Shown: positions 53,415 through 61,193 of the stretch, piece by piece
How positions within the stretch are numbered: position 1 is the first letter of the stretch
Layout of the letters: every line of letters begins with the position of its first letter
Assembly (NCBI RefSeq): GCF_047920995.1
Contig: NZ_JBLRWZ010000013.1
Span: 1-61,688 of the forward strand
Origin: Aliidiomarina sp047920995
GTDB lineage: Bacteria; Pseudomonadota; Gammaproteobacteria; Enterobacterales; Alteromonadaceae
Reading direction: 5' to 3'
DNA length: 61,688 nucleotides
Notes under the pieces: model-generated
Told to the model about the DNA's origin: nothing
Databases searched by the model: none
Seen by the model: the letters and a program-made list of their open reading frames with translations, nothing else
Translations under genes and position numbers: made by a program

Positions 53415-53786
53415 CTAAACAACGAGCCACCACGCCCACAATGCTGCAATGCTGAGTGCCGCCGCGGTGCCGTAACAAACGATAACACTTATATGCCCGC
53501 CACCCAGTTTTAGATCGTGCAGCCCATGACGAATTCGATGCGCCGCATGAAACGCGGGTAAACAAATCGCCGCTCCGGTAAATAGCAAACCCCAAATACT
53601 GCCGTAATAACCGAGCAGGTGCACATAGCTGATTTCGATAATACCGAGCGGCGCGAGAATACCAAATATGAGTACAACAGCAGGTACAAATACAGCACAG
53701 CAAACCCCACCAGCACTAAATAGGCCCCACCACAGCGGCTCTAAATGTAAGCCTTGCCAACGGCTTGGCTTGTTCGTGATCCTCAT
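53415..53786 (-). CDS. frdD: Fumarate reductase membrane anchor subunit D
   Basis: The 123-residue protein has three transmembrane helices (about 18-45, 60-82 and 97-120). It begins with the family-like KPSRWQGLHLEPLWWGLFS (given to residue 24) and has FHAAHRIRHGLHDL between helices 2 and 3, with the conserved His-rich loop. With FrdC it anchors the FrdAB catalytic dimer and binds menaquinol. The length fits E. coli FrdD (119). GGAGG precedes the ATG, which overlaps the frdC stop by 4 bases. Confidence 0.93.
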   Translation of the reverse strand: MRITNKPSRWQGLHLEPLWWGLFSAGGVCCAVFVPAVVLIFGILAPLGIIEISYVHLLGYYGSIWGLLFTGAAICLPAFHAAHRIRHGLHDLKLGGGHISVIVCYGTAAALSIAALWAWWLVV

Positions 53787-54202
53787 ACGCTACCTCCTTG
53801 GCTTATTCCCGCGCCATAATGAGGCCCAGAAAACATAAACAGCCACAAAAATACCGCAATTACTGCAACTACAGCGAACCATTGCGCCGCTACCATTATC
53901 GCTGGCGGTACCAGTTTAGCGCCAATTCGAACAGGCATTACCCGCGGAAATAAGCGGAAAAAGGTAAACGCGTGATACAGCGCCGCGATGAGCGCCAGCC
54001 CCTGCGCCGCCACCACCCAAGGAATAGCCATAAACTGCTGCCAGCGCACAAAATGTTCTGCGCTTTGCAAAGCAAACCCACCTGCAGTAAGCGAGCACAG
54101 CAGGAATACCAGCGGCAATACCGTGCCTTCGCGCAGCATATACAGCACAAAATACCGATGTTTCAGCCACCATGTGCGCGGTAATGTGGGTTTATAGCTC
54201 AT
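53783..54202 (-). CDS. frdC: Fumarate reductase membrane anchor subunit C
   Basis: The protein of about 139 residues begins MSYKPTLPRTWWLKHRYF, matching FrdC (RPMTPTWWxKxxFY-like). It has three helices, about 28-50, 67-88 and 105-130. The REGT sequence near residue 24 is the conserved segment that in E. coli holds the quinone-site Glu29. ATG 54202 was chosen; upstream bases in frame belong to frdB, whose end it overlaps by 11 bases. Confidence 0.92.
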   Translation of the reverse strand: MSYKPTLPRTWWLKHRYFVLYMLREGTVLPLVFLLCSLTAGGFALQSAEHFVRWQQFMAIPWVVAAQGLALIAALYHAFTFFRLFPRVMPVRIGAKLVPPAIMVAAQWFAVVAVIAVFLWLFMFSGPHYGAGISQGGSV

Positions 54203-55040
54203 GTGCGCTACTCCCTTTAAACATTTGAATAAGCATACTTTTCGCCGATGCAACTTTGCCTTGGTTTACCGCTGCAGCTGGGTCTACCTGCTTGGGGCAT
54301 ACATCGGAGCAAAAGCCCACAAAGGTACAGCTCCACACGCCATTGTGGCTATTCAGTGCCGGCATGCGCGCCGCTTTTCCGGTATCTCGGCTATCAAGGT
54401 TATAGCGCTGTGCTAGTGCAATGGCGGCAGGCCCAAGAAATTCCGGGTTTAAACCAAACTGAGGGCACGCCGAATAACACAAACCGCAGTTAATACAGTT
54501 GGCAAATTGCTTATATTTTGCCAGCTGCGCCGGGGTTTGTTGATAGGGTTGAGCTTGCTTTTCTGTGCCTGGCTCGGCAATTAAATACGGTTTCACCGCC
54601 TCTAAATGGGTTAAGAATTCGTTCATATTTACGATTAAATCGCGCTCTACAGTGAAGTGCGCTAGCGGCTCTATGTTCAGGCGAGCGCGGATGTTGCTGT
54701 GTTCGTTTTTGTTTCGCTCTTTTGCGTTTGGTTTTGGTTTTGGGCTGCTTTCTTGCAGCAAATAATTGCGCAGAAAATCTTTGCAGCCCAGTTTTGGAAT
54801 ACCGTTCAACATAAACCCACACGAGCCACAAATGGCCATGCGGCAGCTCCACCGAAAACTGAGGGTAGAATCAAGCTCTTCTTTAATATAATTTAATGCA
54901 TCAAGCACCGAAGTGCTTTCATCGAAAGGCACAATAAATTCCTGCCAAAAGGGGTGTGCTTGTTCTGCTGGCTGCCCCTCTTCCGGAAGATAGCGCTTTA
55001 CCCGAACTAGCGCGTGTTGGGTATGTTTAGTTATGGCCAT
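54192..55040 (-). CDS. frdB: Fumarate reductase iron-sulfur subunit
   Basis: The protein of about 282 residues carries electrons from quinol to FrdA. The [2Fe-2S] ligands are in CRMAICGSCGFMLNG with a later GC. The [4Fe-4S] and [3Fe-4S] ligands are in CINCGLCYSACPQFG and CTFVGFCSDVCPK. An insert near residue 110 that is rich in Lys/Asn/Pro (KPKPNAKERNK) makes it longer than E. coli FrdB (244). ATG 55040 (MAITKHTQ) overlaps the frdA end by 14 bases; the longer reading into frdA is rejected. Confidence 0.94.
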   Translation of the reverse strand: MAITKHTQHALVRVKRYLPEEGQPAEQAHPFWQEFIVPFDESTSVLDALNYIKEELDSTLSFRWSCRMAICGSCGFMLNGIPKLGCKDFLRNYLLQESSPKPKPNAKERNKNEHSNIRARLNIEPLAHFTVERDLIVNMNEFLTHLEAVKPYLIAEPGTEKQAQPYQQTPAQLAKYKQFANCINCGLCYSACPQFGLNPEFLGPAAIALAQRYNLDSRDTGKAARMPALNSHNGVWSCTFVGFCSDVCPKQVDPAAAVNQGKVASAKSMLIQMFKGSSAHEL

Positions 55041-56892
55041 CAGCGTTTCCTTGTTTTGGCTCGCGCTGCCCTTCAGCTGTTGCACCCGCGTGCGCCGAGC
55101 CCGCCGAACCGTACAAGCGTTCACCCGGCGCCGAAATGTGCGTATCTACGGCTTGCCAGTGCAGCTCTGCTGGCTTTCCTGGCGCATACACTACTTGGCT
55201 GTGGCGCAAAAATTTTGCATCGTTGCGCTCAGTTAAACCAGCATCTAACCGTTGGTGCGCACCTCGGGATTCCCGCCGCTCTAACGCCGCTAAACAAATG
55301 GTTTCAGCCACATCTAAAGTGAATTCAAGTTCTAAACAATGCAGCAAATCAGTATTGTACGCTTTGCTGGTATCACCCACGCGCACCTGCTGAAACTCTT
55401 TTTGTAAGCGCCGCACCGAAGCAAGCGCTTGTTGTAACCCTTGCTCATCACGGTAAATGCCACAACCGGTTTCCATGCTAGCCACTAGCTCACGCTTAAT
55501 GGGCACCCAAGATCGCGCCTCTTGGCTGGTATCGGTAAGCTTTTGCAGTTTGGTTTGCCATTTCTTATGCAGCTTTTGGCTATCTTGCTCTCGGCCCGTA
55601 GCCTCCGCACTCATTTGCAGCGCTCGCTCAGCAGCATTTTCTCCTGCCAAACGGCCAAATACCAACAGCTCGGTAAGTGAATTCGAACCCAAGCGATTGG
55701 CACCATGTAAACCCACCGAAGCGCATTCCCCCGCGGCGAATAAACCTTTCACGGCGGTTTCACAATGAGCATCGGTTTCAATACCACCCATGGTGTAATG
55801 CACCGCCGGCCGAATCGGAATAAGATCGTGCACCGGATCAACATCTACATAGGCTTTCGCCAATTCACAGATAAATGGCAACCGCTCGTGTAAATACGCT
55901 TTGCCTAAATGGCGCAAATCCAGATACACCACATCAGAACCATGATGCTTACCGGTACGGCCGGCCTTTTGCTCATGCCAAAACGCTTGCGAAAGCTTAT
56001 CGCGCGGGCCCAGTTCCATGTATTTATTTTCGGGTTTACCCAACGGCGTTTCCGGCCCTAAGCCATAATCTTGTAAATAGCGATAGCCATCTTTGTTCAC
56101 CAGCAAGCCACCTTCACCACGGCTAGCTTCGGTAATTAATATGCCACTGCCGGGCAAACCTGTTGGGTGATATTGCACAAACTCCATGTCGCGCAGCGGT
56201 ACGCCATGGCGATAGGCAATGGCCATACCATCACCAGTTACAATGCCGCCGTTGGTATTGAAACGGAACACGCGGGCCGCGCCGCCAGTAGCCATAATCA
56301 CCGCGTTTGCATACAGCATGTGTAGTTCGCCAGTGCTAATTTCCAACGCCAGCACGCCCTGCACTTGCTGCTCATCATTCACTAGTAAATCAAGTACGAA
56401 AAACTCATCGAAACGCTGAATAGAAGGGTATTTTAACGAGGTTTGGAACAGCGTATGCAGCATGTGAAAACCGGTTTTATCAGCTGCAAACCATGTACGC
56501 TCGGTTTTCATGCCGCCAAAACGGCGCACCTGCACATCACCATTTGGTTTACGCGACCACGGGCAACCCCAGTGTTCCATTTGCACTAATTCTTGATAGG
56601 CATGGCGCACAAAGTAATCCACTACACCTTGCTCAGCTAACCAATCGCCACCTGCCACCGTATCATCGAAATGCGCTTCCACAGTATCATCGGGCCGCGT
56701 AACCGCAGCGGCACCACCCTCGGCTGCCACCGTATGTGAGCGCATTGGGTACACTTTCGAAAGCATCGCAATGTTGAGTGGTTTGGCTTTGTCACTTCCA
56801 GCCTTTGCACCCGCTTCTGCCGCAGCAATTGCCGCCCGCAAGCCAGCTCCACCGCCACCCACAACGATAATATCAAACTCGTGCTGCTGCAT
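55027..56892 (-). CDS. frdA: Fumarate reductase flavoprotein subunit
   Basis: The 621-residue subunit reduces fumarate to succinate during anaerobic respiration. The N-terminal FAD site is IVVGGGGAGLRAAIA. His in MRSHTVAAEGG is the covalent FAD attachment site. The catalytic Arg lies in HGANRLGSNSL, and HPTGLPGSG is also conserved. AAGGAG precedes the ATG. Only 35 bases separate it from AbiEii upstream, so its promoter is not obvious. The four frd genes overlap as in E. coli, which points to a QFR-type enzyme rather than succinate dehydrogenase. The C-terminal 40 residues are low-complexity. Confidence 0.95.
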   Translation of the reverse strand: MQQHEFDIIVVGGGGAGLRAAIAAAEAGAKAGSDKAKPLNIAMLSKVYPMRSHTVAAEGGAAAVTRPDDTVEAHFDDTVAGGDWLAEQGVVDYFVRHAYQELVQMEHWGCPWSRKPNGDVQVRRFGGMKTERTWFAADKTGFHMLHTLFQTSLKYPSIQRFDEFFVLDLLVNDEQQVQGVLALEISTGELHMLYANAVIMATGGAARVFRFNTNGGIVTGDGMAIAYRHGVPLRDMEFVQYHPTGLPGSGILITEASRGEGGLLVNKDGYRYLQDYGLGPETPLGKPENKYMELGPRDKLSQAFWHEQKAGRTGKHHGSDVVYLDLRHLGKAYLHERLPFICELAKAYVDVDPVHDLIPIRPAVHYTMGGIETDAHCETAVKGLFAAGECASVGLHGANRLGSNSLTELLVFGRLAGENAAERALQMSAEATGREQDSQKLHKKWQTKLQKLTDTSQEARSWVPIKRELVASMETGCGIYRDEQGLQQALASVRRLQKEFQQVRVGDTSKAYNTDLLHCLELEFTLDVAETICLAALERRESRGAHQRLDAGLTERNDAKFLRHSQVVYAPGKPAELHWQAVDTHISAPGERLYGSAGSAHAGATAEGQREPKQGNADGHN

Positions 56893-56927
56893 TACTGCTC
56901 CTTCTCGGTGGCTACAGAAAGCGCGGT

Positions 56928-57827
56928 TTAAAGTTCCCAGCGGCTTTCACCAACACTATTGCCTAACAACTGATCACGTAAAACATCGCATTCTTCACTT
57001 ATGGCTTGGCCCACAAAAGGGTAAAAATCATCATTCTGTAAAGTTCGAATAGCTACAGAAGGAGGCACAAAACGGCTCATTTCCTGCATAAAATCGTGCT
57101 TCACTTCAGTTGAGTGAACAACATCATGCGCATGTTTACCGATATTCTGTAAAAACTGCTCTAACGATTTAGAACGCATGATCAATTTTCTTAAAACATA
57201 ATCCGCATTTTGTTTCACGCCCTTTTGCTTCAACCAAATAATATCCCACACATCACGTGGCTTTATGCGCCGCTCTCGAAAAGCAAAGGCCACCATTTTA
57301 TCGGCAAAGATTTCTTCCAAGCTTTGAACAGGAATCGGTAAACCAGCAATCGGCGATTGAATATCATAGTGATTCATAACCGGTCGTTTTACCACTTGCA
57401 ATGAATCATAGGCACAAACATCAATATGCATTTTTTGTGACGGCCGATCGGGCCTGCCAGGGTGTGTTTCCAAAGTAACTTTCCATGTAGATGTATCACC
57501 ACCCGGTGTTTTAAGCTCGGGCTCACGCGCAGTTACGTGTAAGCCGTATTTTGCAGCAATATTTTCCTGCAGTTCTTTAGCTAGCCCATCGAAATCACTC
57601 GGTTTGAAGTGGCAGCCGCCAGTAAAATCAAGATCTTCAGAAAGCCGGTTTGAGCCGTAACAAAGCCGTAACGCCGTGCCGCCAATGAACGTGAGCTTAT
57701 GAAGAAACCCTTTGCTATGCAGTATATCGAGCACATCAAGATGCAGGATTTCTTTTTCCAGCACATACTCCATACCCGCATAATCAGGGTGCTTGCGGAT
57801 AACTTCCGCCACCACTTTATGTAGCAT
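56928..57827 (-). CDS. AbiEii/AbiGii family nucleotidyltransferase toxin
   Basis: The 299-residue toxin has a DNA polymerase beta-like nucleotidyltransferase fold. FIGGTALRL near residue 48 and SEDLDFTG near 63 supply the GS/GG and paired Asp motif; the third acid lies in MHIDVCAYD. The later EIFADKMVAFAFRERRIKPRD region, here partly quoted, has the Lys and Arg-Asp residues typical of AbiEii. Type IV AbiE toxins transfer nucleotides to tRNA or similar targets and cause abortive infection. It overlaps the antitoxin gene by 11 bases and lies directly upstream of frdA. Confidence 0.92.
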   Translation of the reverse strand: MLHKVVAEVIRKHPDYAGMEYVLEKEILHLDVLDILHSKGFLHKLTFIGGTALRLCYGSNRLSEDLDFTGGCHFKPSDFDGLAKELQENIAAKYGLHVTAREPELKTPGGDTSTWKVTLETHPGRPDRPSQKMHIDVCAYDSLQVVKRPVMNHYDIQSPIAGLPIPVQSLEEIFADKMVAFAFRERRIKPRDVWDIIWLKQKGVKQNADYVLRKLIMRSKSLEQFLQNIGKHAHDVVHSTEVKHDFMQEMSRFVPPSVAIRTLQNDDFYPFVGQAISEECDVLRDQLLGNSVGESRWEL

Positions 57828-58362
57828 CGTTGAGTTCCTCAGAAATCATGTGAACATTGCGGCCAACACGGCGCAAATCCATAATGGCTTGTTCCTTGGT
57901 AGCACGAAATACGCGGCTTTCAATATCGTAGTAAACACCATCTTGTAACGAATCAAGCGAGCGCTTCGTGTGAGTAAATTCAATTATACCGTACTTCGTT
58001 TTATGTTCACCCGAGCGGCCCGTTGTCATCATGGTTAAGCGCCGAATTGGCACTTGTGAAATCACCCCAATGCGGCTTAACTCCGTTTCTAAGCTCACAT
58101 ACATGAAGTGATTCTTGTGCAGTAAACTCGCAATTTTTTCCAACACGCCGGTGCTATTCGGCGGCGCCACATTATTGATATATAAACCTCGAGCTACGCG
58201 CTCTAACGAAGAATTGCTCGCCGCCTTTGCCAGAAACTTCATAAATGTGGGGCTAGGCCTTTCGCCAACCATCATTGCTAAATCGGCAGCCGTGAAAATA
58301 CCAAAATGCCCTGCATTTTTAGCTCGTACAGTTTCTTCAATTAACGTTCTTAGTTTACTCAT
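57817..58362 (-). CDS. AbiEi family antitoxin and autorepressor
   Basis: The 181-residue antitoxin has an N-terminal winged helix (GHFGIFTAADLAMMVGE, then the LERVARGLYINN wing). The C-terminal domain has YVSLETELSRIGVISQ and the FRATKEQAIMDL segment typical of AbiEi. AbiEi proteins repress their own promoter through inverted repeats and neutralise AbiEii without direct complex formation (type IV system). A good sigma-70-type promoter with a palindrome lies just upstream. It is the first gene of the two-gene unit. Confidence 0.9.
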   Translation of the reverse strand: MSKLRTLIEETVRAKNAGHFGIFTAADLAMMVGERPSPTFMKFLAKAASNSSLERVARGLYINNVAPPNSTGVLEKIASLLHKNHFMYVSLETELSRIGVISQVPIRRLTMMTTGRSGEHKTKYGIIEFTHTKRSLDSLQDGVYYDIESRVFRATKEQAIMDLRRVGRNVHMISEELNDAT

Positions 58363-58382
58363 ATTATGTTTACACTTATTCG

Positions 58383-58421
58383 CATATATAGTGATTATAT
58401 GTTAACTAAGCTAAAAATCAA
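58383..58421 (-). promoter_or_regulatory. abiE promoter with overlapping palindrome
   Basis: On the minus strand, TTGATT (58416-58421) and TATAAT (58394-58399) are separated by 16 bases, a strong sigma-70 match. CATATA (58383-58388) and TATATG (58396-58401) form an inverted repeat across the -10 box, a plausible AbiEi operator. The transcript would start about 25 bases before the antitoxin ATG at 58362. Confidence 0.6.
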
Positions 58422-58538
58422 CTATTCCCGATACGTGAGCATTAACCCTTGTTCTTTGTTTACTGCACTCATTGTTTACTCCACTCAATCAAGGCGCTAG
58501 GATGATAATGGAAAGTGTTAAGCAAGAGGCACATATCT

Positions 58539-59837
58539 TTGGCATTTCGATTTCAACGGCGGGTACGCATTTTACCGGGTGTGCGGCTAAATTTCGGCAA
58601 GCGCGGTGTGAGCGTTTCTGCCGGCATACGCGGCGCGAGTGTAACGGCTGGCAAACGTGGTGTTTATGGCAATATGGGTGCACCGGGAACCGGCCTTTCC
58701 TATCGCACACGGCTTGATAAATCAAAAGCACACCAACAACGTGCCCAACGAGCGCAAGCGCGTGATAGTGCGCAGCAACCCGCCGGGCACATTAATTTAA
58801 AGTGTGATGAGCAAGGCAAACTGCATATGTACGATGAGCAGGGTAATCCTGCCAGTGCAGCTCTGGTTCGCCATGTTTGGCAGCAATATAGTGCACAAGT
58901 TACTGCATTTTTGCAGCAAGAGCTGGAGCGTATTAATGATGATCAGGCGCTATTAGTTGATATTCATCATGATACGCCCGCGCTCACTACTGCAGCTCCC
59001 GAGTATGATCAACAACCCTTCGCTAAAGATGCACCCCGTTATGCAAATTTACCCGAGTTACCAAAACCACCGAAGCTGCGCAAAAAATGGTTCTGGCATA
59101 GGTTGTTTGCAAGCCTTGAAAGTAAGCGCAATCAACATAACAAAGAGCTAACGGATGCATGGCAAACAACACATAACGAAATAACTGCGCAGCGAAATGC
59201 GCTAAAGCAGGCACATGAACAAGCACTGCAAACATGGAAACAAGAAAAACTAGCGCATGAACAAAACGAGAGCGAGCTGGCCGCAGCGTTCGCTCACGAT
59301 TTGCGCAACGATACCGAGTTTATGTCGGCCATATTGGAAGCCGAGCTTGCCGAACTAGATTGGCCACGCGAAACCAACATCGATTTCGAAATAGCAACGA
59401 ATGCAGAGGGCCATGCCATCGTTCGGCTTGACGTTGATTTGCCAACCGCCGAAAACTTCCCAAGCCAAGAAGCACGCTTCAATAAGGCTGGGAAACGGCT
59501 GCTTATCAAACAAAAAAGCGCCACCCAACAACGCAAAGAATACGCGCAACACGCGCATGGCGTTGTTTTTCGGCTGTTAGGCACAGTATTCGTAACCTTA
59601 CCTAGCATCACGCAAGTAGATGTATCGGCTTACACGCAACAACCGAATACCCAAACTGGGCACACTGAAGATGTTTATCTACTTGCCGTTACCGTAACAA
59701 AGCAAGCCTGGGCAACACTTAACCTCGATGAACCCGAGCGCATTCAACCGATTGAGGCTCTAACGGCTTTTCAATTGCAACGTAACATGAGTAAAACCGG
59801 AATCTTTCAGCCTATTGCGCTAAACAATGATTCCTGA
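58539..59837 (+). CDS. DUF4236 domain protein with coiled-coil tail
   Basis: The predicted protein of about 432 residues begins at TTG 58539 (read MAFRFQRR), which follows AAGAGG by 9 bases and matches the usual M-G/A-FRF start of DUF4236. The N-terminal domain is Gly/Arg-rich: LPGVRLNFGKRGVSVSAG, then GAPGTGLSYRT near residue 55. A helical, charged middle (about 180-260) looks like coiled coil. A mixed C-terminal domain of about 140 residues is unrecognised. The family function is unknown. It lies between two toxin-antitoxin modules. Confidence 0.82.
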   Translation: MAFRFQRRVRILPGVRLNFGKRGVSVSAGIRGASVTAGKRGVYGNMGAPGTGLSYRTRLDKSKAHQQRAQRAQARDSAQQPAGHINLKCDEQGKLHMYDEQGNPASAALVRHVWQQYSAQVTAFLQQELERINDDQALLVDIHHDTPALTTAAPEYDQQPFAKDAPRYANLPELPKPPKLRKKWFWHRLFASLESKRNQHNKELTDAWQTTHNEITAQRNALKQAHEQALQTWKQEKLAHEQNESELAAAFAHDLRNDTEFMSAILEAELAELDWPRETNIDFEIATNAEGHAIVRLDVDLPTAENFPSQEARFNKAGKRLLIKQKSATQQRKEYAQHAHGVVFRLLGTVFVTLPSITQVDVSAYTQQPNTQTGHTEDVYLLAVTVTKQAWATLNLDEPERIQPIEALTAFQLQRNMSKTGIFQPIALNNDS

Positions 59838-59899
59838 ACCTTCTAACCGTGCGGTGCGTAATGAACTTATAACTCACGCACTTTCACTACGGATACACT

Positions 59900-60070
59900 A
59901 TGTTCAACTTGTTTAAGCCCAATCCAACCAAGAAACTTCGTAAACAGCTGGCCAAATTGCAGCAAGAAGCAATGGCCGCTACCCGCAAAGGCGATATCCG
60001 CAAAAGCTCCGAGCTTTCTGCCGAAGCCGATATTATTTGGAAAGAAATTCAGAAGATTGAAGGGCAGTAG
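59900..60070 (+). CDS. DUF6435 family small protein
   Basis: A 56-residue frame starts MFNLFKPNPTKKLRKQL and ends with KEIQKIEGQ. The MFxxFKxNPTKKL opening, followed by a charged helical hairpin containing KGDIRKSSELSAEAD, matches the small DUF6435 family found in marine gammaproteobacteria. It has no signal peptide or membrane segment. It lies 63 bases after the DUF4236 gene and 15 bases before the START-domain pseudogene, all on the plus strand. Confidence 0.78.
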   Translation: MFNLFKPNPTKKLRKQLAKLQQEAMAATRKGDIRKSSELSAEADIIWKEIQKIEGQ

Positions 60071-60085
60071 CACGCTCGGGTATAC

Positions 60086-60749
60086 ATGAAGCATTTTTCG
60101 GTTTGTACGATTACCATAATGGCTGTTGCACTTGTCCTCGCACCCATGAAGGCAGCGGCCGAGTGGACACGCTTTGCCAACAGCAATAGCAACGTTGATA
60201 TAGATTACCGCTATGCCAACCGTGATGTATTAAGTATTCGTGCCAACACCGAGTTCAGCGGCGGCTGCGTAGCCGCCTTTATGCATTTACTCGAAGACAC
60301 CGAGCGCCTGAACGATTGGGTAAAAAAGGGCTTCGCGCGCCACAATTCTTGAGCAACCCGATCCAAACACCCATATTGTGCACACAGAATTTAATTCGTT
60401 TTGGCCCATTGCCAACCGTGATATGGTTACCCGTAGCACCTGGCAATATGATGCCGAATCGGGAGCACTGGCAATTGCCATAACCGATGCCAGCGAAGAA
60501 AAACCTGCCAACGGTAGAGTAATTCGCATGACCGATGTAACCGCACATTGGCAGTTGCAACCCACCGAAAACGGCACGCTACAGGTACATTACCAAAGCG
60601 ATGCCAACCCCAAAGGCAATATTCCGCGCGCCATTGCCCGCAGCGCCGCGCTAAACGCCATTGAAAAAACTCTGAATGCCCTTAGCGCCGCTATGAGCCA
60701 TAGCGATTACCAACACGGGTACCATTCTATTCCCTGTGAGAATCGATAG
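60086..60749 (+). pseudogene. START-domain protein gene broken by one frameshift
   Basis: Two adjoining frames together encode one START-like lipid-binding protein. The first (60086-60358) has a signal peptide ending MKAAAEW, then EFSGGCVAAFMHLLED and LNDWVKK, and hits TGA at 60350. The second resumes in the +1 frame with ILEQPDPNTHIVHTEF, FWPIANRDMV, and GRVIRMTDV, ending at 60749. Removing one A from the A6 run at 60322-60327 restores a continuous reading (WVKRASRATILEQP). It is therefore either a recent pseudogene, a phase-variable gene or a homopolymer sequencing error. The intact product would be a periplasmic protein of about 220 residues. Confidence 0.82.
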
Positions 60750-60824
60750 GATTGCTGTGTTAATTACAGATTACTTTTTTGCGACATAAAGTGACGCGGT
60801 GATGCGCAGCCGCTTTACCAATAG

Positions 60825-60885
60825 TAGATAACATATTATCCAATATTGCGATTTTTAAGCTATAATAGATAACATATTATCCAAT
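60825..60885. repeat. Twin 20-bp repeats upstream of hipB, candidate operators
   Basis: TAGATAACATATTATCCAAT occurs at 60825-60844 and at 60866-60885, 41 bases (about four helical turns) apart. Each contains GATAA-CATA-TTATC, an inverted repeat, and TTATCC resembles the TATCC half of known HipB operators. TATAAT at 60861-60866 is a possible -10 box next to the second copy. Autorepression of hipBA by HipB is inferred. Confidence 0.65.
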
Positions 60886-60899
60886 TTAAGGCGCATATA

Positions 60900-61193
60900 A
60901 TGAGCCGTTATCAATTAATTGACGACATTGATGTGCAGCAAGCGTTTGCTGCTCACTTACGTAAACTTCGTGAGCGCGCTAAGCTTTCGCGGAATGCTTT
61001 GGCTGAACGCAGTACAGTACCTGCCGCAACCATAAAGCGCTTTGAACTTACTGGGCAGATTTCCTTTCGCCAATTACTCCTGCTTTGGCAGTGCCTAGAC
61101 AAGCTTGAACGTTTATATCAGCTTGCTCAATCTTCACAGCGCACTGCCGCCATGCCGTTAACCATTGCTGAGGTGCTGAACGATGAACTTTAA
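60900..61193 (+). CDS. hipB: HipB-like HTH antitoxin/repressor
   Basis: The 97-residue protein has an XRE-type helix-turn-helix at about residues 14-70 (LRKLRERAKLSRNALAERS, then PAATIKRFELTG). It is followed by a short tail. It is 11 bases into overlap with a hipA-like gene, matching hipBA organisation, so it should be the antitoxin and autorepressor. AAGG precedes the ATG. Twin palindromic repeats lie directly upstream. Confidence 0.87.
   Translation: MSRYQLIDDIDVQQAFAAHLRKLRERAKLSRNALAERSTVPAATIKRFELTGQISFRQLLLLWQCLDKLERLYQLAQSSQRTAAMPLTIAEVLNDEL

Noticed and set aside
52735..53703. A 322-residue form of the Tag-like protein
   Set aside because: The first 99 residues are Cys/Arg-rich and are antisense-free shadows of frdD in another frame; ATG 53406 has AGGA upstream and fits the family N-terminus.
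58502..58717. A plus-strand frame starting MIMESVKQ before DUF4236
   Set aside because: It is out of frame with the conserved DUF4236 domain and encodes a Cys/Trp/Arg-rich sequence typical of a shadow.
60322..60330. A dnaX-type A-AAA-AAG programmed -1 frameshift in the START gene
   Set aside because: The heptamer is present in the right phase, but the downstream conserved half lies in the +1 frame, not the -1 frame, so -1 slippage would not produce it.
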